Shown here one piece after another: positions 48,281 to 58,653 of a stretch of DNA of 64,000 bases. The stretch's first letter is position 1, and each line of letters opens with the position of its first letter. Location of the stretch: assembly GCA_948567375.1 (NCBI GenBank), contig OX419761.1, forward strand, positions 59,867,089-59,931,088. Direction: 5' to 3'. A program made the position numbers and the translations under genes. The DNA is from Lunularia cruciata. Lineage: Eukaryota; Streptophyta; Marchantiopsida; Lunulariales; Lunulariaceae. The notes beneath the pieces were generated by a model. It had not been told where the DNA came from, made no database searches, and was given only the letters and a program-made list of their open reading frames with translations.

Positions 48281-51200
48281 ATCAGATATATTCTTTCAGT
48301 ATGGCTTTGGCCATTACACAATTGGTCCTCCAAATTCCCAAGAGTTGATCCTATACACCCACAACATGGAAAATTGCTGCATGCCAATTGTTGTCCATAG
48401 AGATATATGTTGGTTAATGGCCGCTCCCATAGTAAGGAGGGCCAGGTTGAAATGGTAGATCTGGGTTACCAAGGTAAACACCCATGTTTCTTGTTGCAAC
48501 CGATTGAAATAATCAAATATCTCTCTTTGCATATCCTACATTGAATTTGGCCAAGGAAATAAGGGATACCAGACCAAGGATTCCTTGTCTACTTGGAAGA
48601 ATGCCACAGCTACTACTTCAACTTGATTCACATTTATTATCCTTGGGGTGCAGAACATCATAAATGATGATAGGATGGTGATGGCAATTGAGTTATAATT
48701 GGACCTATGGTTGGGTGGAATCACTAATCATTACTATTGTTACCAACCATGGGTGGGAAGTCATGGGAGTCTTGCAAGACCTACTTCACCAGCTCTAGGG
48801 ATAGGGTAACTCTTGGTTCCAATGCTCATATCATTGTCACTTGCAAGGCACAACTTTCTAGCCCCTTTATATGTCTCATGTGTGGGACAATTATTACCTT
48901 TTCTATGGTATCTTGAGGTTCTAAGGCTTGAGATGCAATCATGAAGAATGGTGATTCATCATCCCAAGTGATTTGTACTTTTTGCCAGCTGCCTCACTAA
49001 CTCCATGAATTTTGGGTCAATTGGACTCTTGGCTTGATCTATTGTGCCAAAAGTTAGCACTTCCTTGTGCTTCATCTCTTTAGTTGCTTTTGTTGATCAT
49101 AGACATGGAGTTTTTGTAATTTTCTCTTCTTTGGGTTCATTCCTATTGTATGGCCCTAGTGTAATACCAAGAGCTAGCCATATGATCTAGATGTGAAATT
49201 TGGTTTGGTAACATCTAGAATGATGTTATATATGATGGTCAAAATAGATCAGATAGAAGTATCACCAAAAGGGGACTTCTACTAATAGAGTAGGAACCAA
49301 AATATGCCTGAAATCTAACCAATGAGAAGGCAATGAGAAGGCCTAAACGGATGAATTAGGCCTTGAAAATGTGCAGATCCCCCCCAATGGAGGAAAGGCT
49401 GGCCTTCCCTCCCCTTGCTTTGTCTCATCAAGAGCTTTCCAATGGTACCTTACGTGATTCTGAGATTCCTATAGGAAGATTCCCTAAAAGATTCCCTCCA
49501 GTCAAAGCTTGTTTGACCAACCAGATAGGACCTAGACCAAACATGTCACCCATCCAAGTAAGTAATCCAAGGGTGGAGCTTGCTGACATGTCACCTATCT
49601 GTGTCCCTAATCCTAGGGTGGAGCTTCCTTGGCGGAGATCCTCTTTGTCTATATAATAAAGAGAAGGTGCTCCCTTGGGCCATCGATTGTTGGAGTGTGC
49701 AATCTGTGTTTTCTCTCTTCTCTTGTCCTCGGAGTATTACACCTAGTTGATCATTTTGTGTTCCAAAGAGTGTCCCATAATATCTCCTAACTTGAAATGT
49801 TGCTTCCCAGTTTTGTAAGGACTTATTTAGCTCATCCCTTCTTCCAATAAGTCTAGAATGGTGGCTTTTAGTAGCTTTTTTGATCCTTCTTCTCCCCCCA
49901 AATTGAGTACATCTACTATATGGGTGACTTCCATTGTTATTCCTATATTCTGGTATTTGTTGATAATAAGACCTCCTCTTGTTGCTGAGCTTGCCGTCCT
50001 CATAACTCCACTTCTTACGGGGCCATCCCTTCTCTTTGGGGATACTCTCCCTATAGCTTCCTTATGTATGAGACTACTTCACGTATTCATATCTTGGGCT
50101 GGGCTAATTTCTGCCTTCTTTTTGGGAGAGGACTTGGACTAGTTTCCCACACCTGAACAAATGGTAGGCCAAGATGAACTTGAGCCATTGGATCCACCTC
50201 TTGCAGTGGTCTTTCTACTATATGACCTTACCACATCATCCTTAGGGCTTCTTTCCAAATTCCTCCATTTTTCAACCCTTCAAGTTCATTGTCCTTGTTC
50301 TCCTCATCCTCCTTTGCCTCAGAGTCCTCTTTTTCTATTAGCACCTCTAACTTGTTGCAAGTGATGAACCGGAGCACTTGGCTTATTTTGTACTCTAATT
50401 TTTGGTTTTGGACCATAAGGTCATTTTGGGACTTTGTTGAGCTTCCGCTTCCACTTGCTCTTCCAACCTCTTCTCCTTATAATAAAGGAGATCTTTGTGA
50501 TACTGAGCCTTCTCATTGGTTAGCTTGGTTACAACTAACCGCTTGAAAAATACTTCACCTTCAAGGGTTTGCCTTGCTTCTTCCCAACTGCTCCTATCTT
50601 TCACATGGTCAAGATAAATGATTCTAATATTGATTGGGACAATTTAAGCCTTTCCTCCTTCTTGCAAGAATTCTCATTTGTTTTGGTCAACTCATGTATC
50701 TTTCTATCAAGGCTTTGGAATCTTCTTAAGCATGACTTGCCTAGTCTTGCAATAATTGGAGTTTGCTCTCATTTTCCTCTTCTCTACATGAGCACAGGCT
50801 AATTGGGCATCCAAAGCAAAGTTCTCTACCTTGGTGTGTTGTGCTTGCAACTATATCTCTACCAACTCCTTGGTAAGCTTGGTAGACTCCTTCTGCCACT
50901 CACATTGCTTCTAAGCCCAAGCCAATTTGGCCTTTTGAAGCTTACAAGAGCTCTTCCTTTGGTAATGCTCTTGCTCCTCTTGTAGTTCTATAATTTTATT
51001 GTAGGCCGACTGGCCATATCTTAGGGTCTATCAAAACAGATAAGGCCCCAAGCTTCCATGCTTGGTTAGGGTATTCTACCCACTTGTCAAAGCATTTCTT
51101 GCTAACTAGGCCGTTGACAAGAGTGTCCATCATGTGAGATGATGCCTCCAGCCTATCTCATTCTATGGGGTTGTTTTCCCATAATCTCTATGTAAGGGTA

Positions 51201-52407
51201 TGGGATGGGATCCCGTAGGCTTGTGTGGGAGTGTCTTTGGTATTATTGTTAAAGCCTAAGAGAAAAGACCTTTCTTGAGTACTTCATTGATTCCAAGAAT
51301 CTTGCTAATAGATTAGTGGTTTCAAGGAAGCCTTCTCTTACCTTGGGTTTGCTTGGTGAGTCACTTTATAAATGGATGACATTGGCTTCCTTAAATGGTT
51401 TGGCACTTATACTCTCAAAAATAGGGACTAGAATCTCTAGGTTTTTGGTCTTGGTTCCCTTCTCTTTGGAGGGAGCTGACCTCCTCTTGGATACATGATG
51501 CTCTACCTCTTCCTCTCCTTTGATGGCAGTCTTTACCTCATGGGAATCATCCTCAATTTCTTTTTCTCTTTTGGGGATGGGGATACCATGACATCCTTAT
51601 CAAGGTTGGTTTCCGTCTTTCTCTTGCTATGGGCAACTTCTTCTTATAAGATTACTTGGTTCCCACAACTCTTCTTCCTATACCATGGTAATAGGAGCCA
51701 TCTATAGTTTCAAGAGGTTTGCACTCTCCTTATCAGTCCACTTCATGAAATTAGAGATCAGCAAGGCTATTACACAAGAACTCATATTCTGGCCACCAAC
51801 CATTTTACCATTTCTTGATAACTTTTCTTGAAGATGTGCAACTGCAAAGTTAGTAATACTTCTTTCAAAGGTTCTCCTTCATTTGGATGACACTTAGGGC
51901 TAAATGTTTGAGGATTGCTATCAATATAGGCCCTATAAGAACAAGTCTTTCTCCTTTCACATTCTTTGTTGGTGCCACCTTCTTTAAGCTTGAATAACAC
52001 TACTATAGCTTAGTGAATAGTATAGGAGCATAGTCCAATGACTCCCCATATATCACACTTTTGATTAAGGCATCTGTTAATGATGCACTTAAGAAATATA
52101 CATTTCCTTGTCTACCTATGAGCCAATGAAAGTTTTTCATGGCATAGAAGATACGAAGGTGTGTAACTATTGACATAAGAAGCCCATTTTTGTTCATGTT
52201 TCCTGCTGGACTATTGGTTGCATTGAAGAATAAAAGCCTTGGTAAATTTTGTTGGCTACATCTAAATTTCCTCCAAGCCAAGGAGATGTGATCTGATCTT
52301 GCCTCAAGAGAGAATACATCTCTTATCATGCCCTTGGTTATGGAGATGGTTGTAAAATGCTTGGATTTGAGTATGAGAATGAGCAGGTGGATCACCTTAG
52401 ACTCCAC
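48281..52407 (-). pseudogene. Second, different coiled-coil retroelement ORF (decayed)
   Basis: Minus-strand fragments in order: a globular piece at 52407-52003 (LPRLLFFNATNSPAGN, FYAMKNFHWLIGRQGNVYFL, ASLTDALIKSVIYGES), a coiled coil at about 51500-50200 (SSWEEARQTLEG, KLTNEKAQYHKDLLYYKEK, and an acidic EKEDSEAKEDEENKDNE) and a basic tail at about 50160-49750 (KEKGWPRKKWSYED, NKRRSYYQQIPEYRNNN). After the solo LTR, KEVLTFGTIDQAKSPIDPK continues. The architecture parallels the other coiled-coil ORF, but the sequences are not alike. Function unknown. Confidence 0.55.
49160..49741 (+). mobile_element. Solo LTR, family A, with perfect target site duplication
   Basis: 582 bases, TGTAATACC to GTATTACA, flanked on both sides by CCTAG, a perfect 5-base target duplication. 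TATATAATA at 49650-49658. It is the same family as 29186-29924, without the internal duplication. Its own duplication shows that it inserted independently and then lost its internal part by recombination between LTRs. It sits within the second coiled-coil ORF. Confidence 0.95.
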
Positions 52408-52949
52408 TTGTATCTTTGTGTGTGGGACTCTAGGATTTCCTCAACCACAATAGTAAATTCCAAATGTGGAAGTAAGGTGAGTTCATATGTGAATGGTGTT
52501 TTTCCATTGTGGGATAGAGTCTATAGTAAGAAGATCCTCAAAGCAAACTATGGGTTGCATCTTCATAAGGAAGTTTTGTGGCTTCCTACACTCTATAGGT
52601 ACTATTTTGCACAATTGCTTCACAATGATATTGGCTTATATATTGGCAAGATTGCCAATTATATCATAATCATGTATGATAGAGTTTGGTGGTTATTTTG
52701 GCAATGTGTCAAAGATGGGAATTGTAGTCCGATACATTTCTAGAGCAAGTTGTGGGACATCATTGCATACAATGTCTTCATCTAATCTCCCAAAGAATTA
52801 GCTTTCAAAATTAAAACTGCTGCCTAGGATTGGTGCTTCATAGGTGCGGGACCTTGTTGTGAGGAACATGTGTACCTCTATTAGAGCATTGTTGCTAATC
52901 AAAGTTGCCTCCCCCATGTCAACAGAAATAAAATGAATGTCTTGTTACG
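52408..52949. other. Decayed retroelement sequence between gag and the coiled-coil ORF
   Basis: Minus-strand pieces such as YELTLLPHLEFTIVVEEILE read like protein. A 128-codon plus-strand frame over 52357-52743 also exists, so strand is not certain. No family recognised. Confidence 0.35.
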
Positions 52950-54460
52950 ACTACTATGGTTAGGTGGTTCATTTTCCTTAGGTGTTCCTTTTGCTTGAGT
53001 GATGAAGGTCTTGAAATCAAGGCATTGTGCCATAGTATGTGCTCCAAAATAGAATGCATAACAAATAGGCTTATTGGAGCACTGGTTGGCATAATGACTC
53101 TTGCTACAAATATGATAGCGTATCTTGGGTCTGAGGAGGCCTTTGCCTCATCTGTTCCTCATCCTCCATGGAAGAGTGAATCCAATAGATGTAGGTTGAA
53201 GTTATTGTTCTATAGGACAATATCATCAACATGTGTTGTTTCTTCTCTAAGCTTGTAGCATCTCTATAACATTACATAGTTTTCCATGACATGCCCATAC
53301 CTTCCACAATAAACATAGAAATTTGGAATATCCAAGGTGGCACATTGAGTGTTTGTGTTCCTATGTTCCAAACAACATGTACAAGAGATTTCTTCCTAGC
53401 AATAGTATTTATTGGATTTATTTCTTATGGTTGTTGTGTTATGTACATGTTTTCTAGTCATTTCAACTTCACCATGATGTCTTCCATCTTTGTGGTAGGT
53501 GTGAGAACATTGGTGATAACAAGAATAGGCAATCCCAATGTAGCTACAAGATGGGCTATAAGAATTACTATAGGCATATTATCATATACTAGTACCAATT
53601 GTTGTACCCTATATGAGGCTAGTGCAACGACAGGAGCTCTTCTATAGAAGTAATTAGGCTATGGGAATCTTTGAGTAGCAATGTAGGGGTTATGCATCAC
53701 ATTCCCTTTAAATCCAAATATTATAGAGCAAGGGTATAGTGAGCCCATATCCCTCTTGTTAGCTTTAGACAAACATCATGCATCCTCAGATGCATGTGCT
53801 ATTGTAGTAGATTTGTTGTAGATGAGGAACTTTTGGATATCCTTAGGTACTACTTTGAACTAGTTGAGAGTTGTTGTGAGATCTAGGTTCTAGTGTGATC
53901 ATTGAAGACATGTTTTGAAATCAATGAATAAATGCTTGCATGGTTTTGTTGTGTCCTTTCCAAAGTCTCTCAATTGTTCTTGTTGTCTTGGAGAGATATA
54001 CTCTTGTTGTTTTTCCATACCTATCATCACATAGCTTTCCTTTGTTGTTGCGTTTTTTTTTGGTGGATGGGCCATTGAACCAATGTTGCATAATAGTAAT
54101 GGTACATTGGCCAATTTGACATGCCATAACAATATCATCAAAAATATTGTGAGCCATGCAAACATCCATAAAAATTATTCAAAATCCTCTTGCCTTGTGA
54201 ATACTATCGTGCTAGGAGGTATAGAGTTATTTCTCCTTCTTGGTATCAAAGCCATTATAGTTGGGGCCACAAAGACTACAAGAGATGGAATAGGTATCAT
54301 TCTATGAATGTGCACAACTATAGGATGTGAGGTTGAGGTAGATGGGTTTCCTTGGGCAAAAGTACTTTTCATCAATAGAAACATTACTTTGGTAAGAAGT
54401 GGTGCTTCCTTTGAATTGAAAACCTTGATAGAGGTGGGAGGTAATGCTTCTCTCAAACTT
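52950..54460 (-). pseudogene. gag with zinc knuckles of the second retroelement
   Basis: Minus strand: a capsid-like block near 54200-53900 (MDVCMAHNIFDDIVMA), then decayed sequence, then three knuckle-like motifs at about 53330-53000: YCGRYGHVMENY, ICSKSHYANQC and CYAFYFGAHTMAQC. Some of the Cys positions are lost. Stops are frequent. It is followed on the same strand by the second coiled-coil ORF, so no pol can be seen between them. Confidence 0.6.
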
Positions 54461-54798
54461 AAATCTACTTAACTTGTCATAGTAGAGTGTAATGCTTCTT
54501 CCCAAATGAAACAAAATGAAGCTTTATAGGGTGGCAAGGAATAAAAATAACCAAAGCAAGTAGTAGTATGAAGTGAAGGAAATACAAATCAATTGGCAGT
54601 GGTATTTTAAAATATTGATGTGGTTGGTCTAGTCCCATAGTGGGGAATACAAGGAGGTTATGGGAAGAAGAGAACAAAAATATTATCCTTGCATGGCCAG
54701 CCATTTACTTGGCTTAGGGAGGAACTATAGTCAAGATCTCCATAGCTAGTCATAGTTCCACTAAGGGGCAAGAATCTCCTCTAGACATTTACCCTTGG
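54461..54798. other. Junction between the second retroelement and the tandem units
   Basis: No gene seen. Minus-strand frames here may be the start of the gag of the second element. The first tandem unit starts at TGTGGTACCCAC (54799). Confidence 0.4.
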
Positions 54799-55150
54799 TG
54801 TGGTACCCACATTTTTTGTTTTTTTGTGTTGATTAGTGTTTAAGAGAAGAAGTAAGCACTGGAAGTCAAATTGCGGACAAAGAATGGACAGAAGTAACTT
54901 TGGAGGACATCCAAAGAAGACGACATCGGATCCGTTGATGGAGGTACTCAAAAAAAAAGTACGACAAAAAAAGTCAAAGAGCACCGTCTGAGCGTCGGAA
55001 GGCACAGACAATACGAAGACCGTTTAACAACCTTGGTACATGGCAAGAAAGTACATTTCAAGAAATGGTGGAGGCAAAAGAAGCATGTCTTGACAGTGAC
55101 CGGGATCAACACGCAAAAGAGAGAAGGTCAAATTTGAAATTGACTGAAGA

Positions 55151-57707
55151 ATGACTGCAATTTGGGGTAATATAAGATTGCGACTAGGCAAGGACAAGTT
55201 GAATCTGCCAAGTAAATTTCCAATCCCTTTGAGTAGTCATCCTACAGTAATGCATGTCCGAAAGCCCATCAAGAGTGAAATTTTCCGCAATCCCGAGGGA
55301 GTTAGAGTGTCTCGTCCAAGAGAGGGCATTGTCTTTCAGCGTCATAGAATGAGAGAGCAGATTATGGCGAAGAAGGTGGCCAATGCGTTGGCGGTGCAAA
55401 GTTTTGCAATTTGAAGATTAGATGTAGTAGCTAGAATTGAAGTCTTGACTTGACTTTGTATTACTTTCTTAGCATGGAATTGGAATTTCAGTTTCTCGGG
55501 GGTGATGGCAGAGATAGCTGCCAGTAATTGTGAGGAAGGTCCCGAAGTGGAAGGGAAGAGAGGAAATCCGGCTCAATGGACTGAGTCGGATTGGAGGTTA
55601 GTATTGGGGAGAGAAGCAGGAGAGCCGACGGGGATCACCTTCTATTGGAAGTGTGATGCTGCAGAGGAGACGGTGGAAATTTGCAATTCATTTTTTGCTC
55701 CAAGAATGACAAATGGATACAAGGTGAAGTCCTATTGGGACCCGATTTGGAGAAGCATCATGGGGGCAATGGTGGCCATGTTCAAGCCAAAACGAACCAC
55801 ATATGTGAACATGCAGCAAGTCGTCTTCTTCCACCAAATGTTTGCAAGAGTTTTGGTGAATTGGGCAAAGTGCTTTCACCACCAAACAAGGCAAATGGTG
55901 ATCAATTGGCAAATAGGTTCTCCGCCGCATTATTTTGCACCGTTTGTAGCACACTTCTACTTTGGGTTGAACTTGCTGATAGTAGAGGAGCATCATTATA
56001 TGGTGTCTCATGTTCATCCTGACTTACAAAAAGAAGCGGGCAAAGAAGAGCGCCAATATATGCTACATCTGTGAGCCAACAATGAGTATTTCTTGAAGAC
56101 CGGACAAGGGAAGGTCAAAGAAATCACCAGTCCGAAGACAAAGAAACGCGGCAAACCCAAAGAAGCAAAGTCGCCTCCCACTCAAAGGAAGACTCCAAGG
56201 CTGGTTATGAAAAATCCAAAGATGGTGAGAGAAGCATCATCGGGATCAGAGTCTGAGGAAGAAACCAAGTCGCAAGAGGAGGAATCCAAAGAAAAGTAGC
56301 TCACCTTAAAAAGTGAAGGGCCTGGAAGCAATGGCGAGGGGGAGCCAAAAGTTCAGCAATCGGTGGCGGTCAGTGAAGCTTGTCAGGCGATGGTGGTGAG
56401 GAAGCCGAGACCAGAGGAGAAGGAGGAGTATCCAGCGGGGCCAAGTTCAATAGGTAAAGATGAAGAAAGTACAGAAATGATGTCTCTAAAGATACAAAGA
56501 TCACGACTTTGGATGAAGGAGCTGATGAAGGAGGTACAGACTCAAGGCGAAGACAGCAATGAAGATGATGAAAACTTTGGTGGGATATCGTATTTGAAAA
56601 AAGTGGTCACCCCATTGCTGGAACTATTGAAGGAGCATCAAAAAGTAATTCCCCAAGATCATAGGAAGGGAATGAACGAGTTGCAGGTGGTGATGCATTT
56701 GCTGAGTGAAGTGAAGGGGTTGTAGGAACAACAAGTCCAAAGAAGTGAAGAAATGGAAGAACTTTGGAGAGAGGAAGTCTTTGAAGAAGAAGACTTTCAC
56801 AATGTTACAAGAACGCTGCGAGGTTAAAGAAAAATAACTGCAGAGGCAAGCCAGAGAATTGACAGAACAGGCAACGTGGCTGAGCAAGATGAAGGAGGAA
56901 GTGAGTGATGTGCACATTGAGAATGTTCATTTGAAGGCAATGACCATCGTAATGGAGCAGGAGTTGGATAGCTTGAAGAAGAGTGCAGCGAGGAAGGATC
57001 AAGCCTGGCAAAGGGAGTTAGTAGCCAAGCAGGAAGAAGAGGAACGATTACGAGAGCTCATCAAAAGCATGGAATTGCAGAGCACGCAATATGCAGAAGA
57101 AAAGAAGATGCTCACTGTGGAGTACAAAGACAAGCTGAAGATGTATCGTGAAGAACTGAAGGTAGAGCGCTCTTGAGGGTATGCATCGGAATCAGTGGGA
57201 GAAGTTGCGGGGAAGTTGAGAGCAAATCTAAGCACGAAGGCTGAAGGGAGATTGGAAGAAGCCCGCCTACATGAGTTGAAGTTGCTTGTGTAGGAAACTT
57301 GGAAGAGAAAAGCCAAGGATGTGGACATGAACACGTTGCTGATTTGATTGAGAGAGCATGTAGATTGGAAGATGTTAGAAGTAGAAAACAATGTTAGCCT
57401 TAGATTAGATTTAGTTCATTTGGAGTTAGAGAAGATTCAGAATAGTGTGACAGCGGAGAAGAAACCCGATGTTGCAGAAGTAGGAATTCAGGTGTCATCG
57501 GACTTGTTATTGGACACATTAGAGAAGAGTGGGTCAGGAGATAAAGAAGTAGATGGAGTAACCCTTAGCTCAATTGAAGTTCCTAGTGTAGAAGTAGTAG
57601 AATTAGTGAAGGATTTAGTAGAATTAGCTATACCCAAAGAAGGAGAAATAGTAGGAAGATCATCGAGTTTGGAAGCCGATGATGAGGTAGACATCAGATC
57701 GGCGTAA
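55151..57707 (+). pseudogene. Coiled-coil accessory ORF, copy 3
   Basis: The best-defined N-terminal domain runs from ATG 55505 (MAEIAASNCEEGPEVEG), with QWTESDWRLVLGREAGEP, NGYKVKSYWDPIWRS and PKRTTYVNMQQVVFFHQMF. Homology to copy 4 continues upstream of that ATG (VARIEVL, TFLAWNWNFSF), so translation probably starts earlier. There are stops in the acidic linker and one frameshift near 56800. The coil (ARKDQAWQRELVAK, EEEERLRELI) then stays in one frame, with three stops, to the natural terminus EADDEVDIRSA and TAA at 57705. Function unknown; length and coil suggest a structural or partner-binding role. Confidence 0.8.
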
Positions 57708-57751
57708 GTACTAATTTTGAGATAAGAAGAGGCAGATGTGAAGAGATAGAT

Positions 57752-58241
57752 TGTCAATTGGGATCTGCAGGTAGGAAGAGATGTGAGGAAGCGGTGCGTA
57801 GGTAGGAAGAACTGCTGTTTGCTTTAGTATTTAAGGGGAGCATTTGCAGTACAATGTTGTTTAGTATTCAAATTTCTGAAGATAGATAAAGCGAAGAGTT
57901 GTTCTTAGTGCTCGTCGCTTGAGCTTAATTCTGATTGTCAATTCTGTGTTTGTGTTTGTGAGTGTGTGGAGAATTCCAAAGAGCAAGTTAGTGTGTCTGT
58001 GGATTTTGGATTTTGCAGCCTTGATCTTCATTTTGTGTGTTTGATCCTGAGTAAAGTGCATCGAAGCAATGCCTTGACAGATCTAAGAAGAATTGTAATG
58101 TTGGTAGTATTTTACATTTGTGAGTGCAGCACGAAGTTGATGTGAAGCAATTTTGATCAAGGAAGTTGTGCCTTCAGTGGAGGGGTGGAACACAATTCTG
58201 AGATGAAATCGTTCTTTGCAGTGAAGTGTTGTCTTTGGGAG
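57752..58241 (+). mobile_element. Partial LTR, family B (5' 490 bases)
   Basis: Starts TGTCAATTGGGATC after GAAGAGATAGAT and aligns with the first part of the LTR at 61268 up to CTTTGGGAG. There unit 2 begins. The remaining LTR part with the end TTGTCA is absent. Confidence 0.75.
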
Positions 58242-58653
58242 TGTGGTGCTCACATTTTTTGTTTTTTTGGAATAAAGGAGAAGAAGTGTATAGAGAAGTT
58301 GGATTGCGCTTGTATGGCCAAAGAAGGCAAAGAAAAGAGTCTTCGAGATGAAACCCAAAGTAAAATGACTTCGGGTCATAACGCAAAGTACTCAGAAATG
58401 CCCTATCAACATACAATACGAAGTAAATTGCCTTTGGATCGGGGGGAGCTCAACCCGAGGCAAAGACAGTCTAACAACCTTTCGTCAGGGCGAGAAATTC
58501 AAGAAGGGGCCGTTTCAAAACTGGCGGCTCATACGCACGAAGGTTGATTGTTAGTGACAGGTGCATGCTGGAGGTGTGATTTCTTGGTAGAAACTCAAAG
58601 TGACAAAGAACGAAGAAGTGCAACTCTATAAAAATCAAAATTGCAACGACAAA

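Larger units (their letters stand above)
54799..58241 (+). mobile_element. Non-autonomous retroelement unit 1 of a head-to-tail pair
   Basis: Starts TGTGGTACCCACATTTTTT followed by T-rich sequence, carries a leader, coiled-coil ORF copy 3 and the first 490 bases of an LTR B (57752-58241), and stops where unit 2 starts with TGTGGTGCTCACATTTTTT. It contains no gag or pol. The layout suggests a derivative that depends on the Ty3 element for movement. Tandem arrangement by recombination is inference. Confidence 0.75.

Noticed and set aside
29186-49741. One very large LTR retrotransposon bounded by the two family A LTRs
   Set aside because: The LTR at 49160 has its own perfect CCTAG duplication and the one at 29186 has its own near-perfect one; the outer flanks do not match each other. 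The content between them has a different PBS and LTR family.
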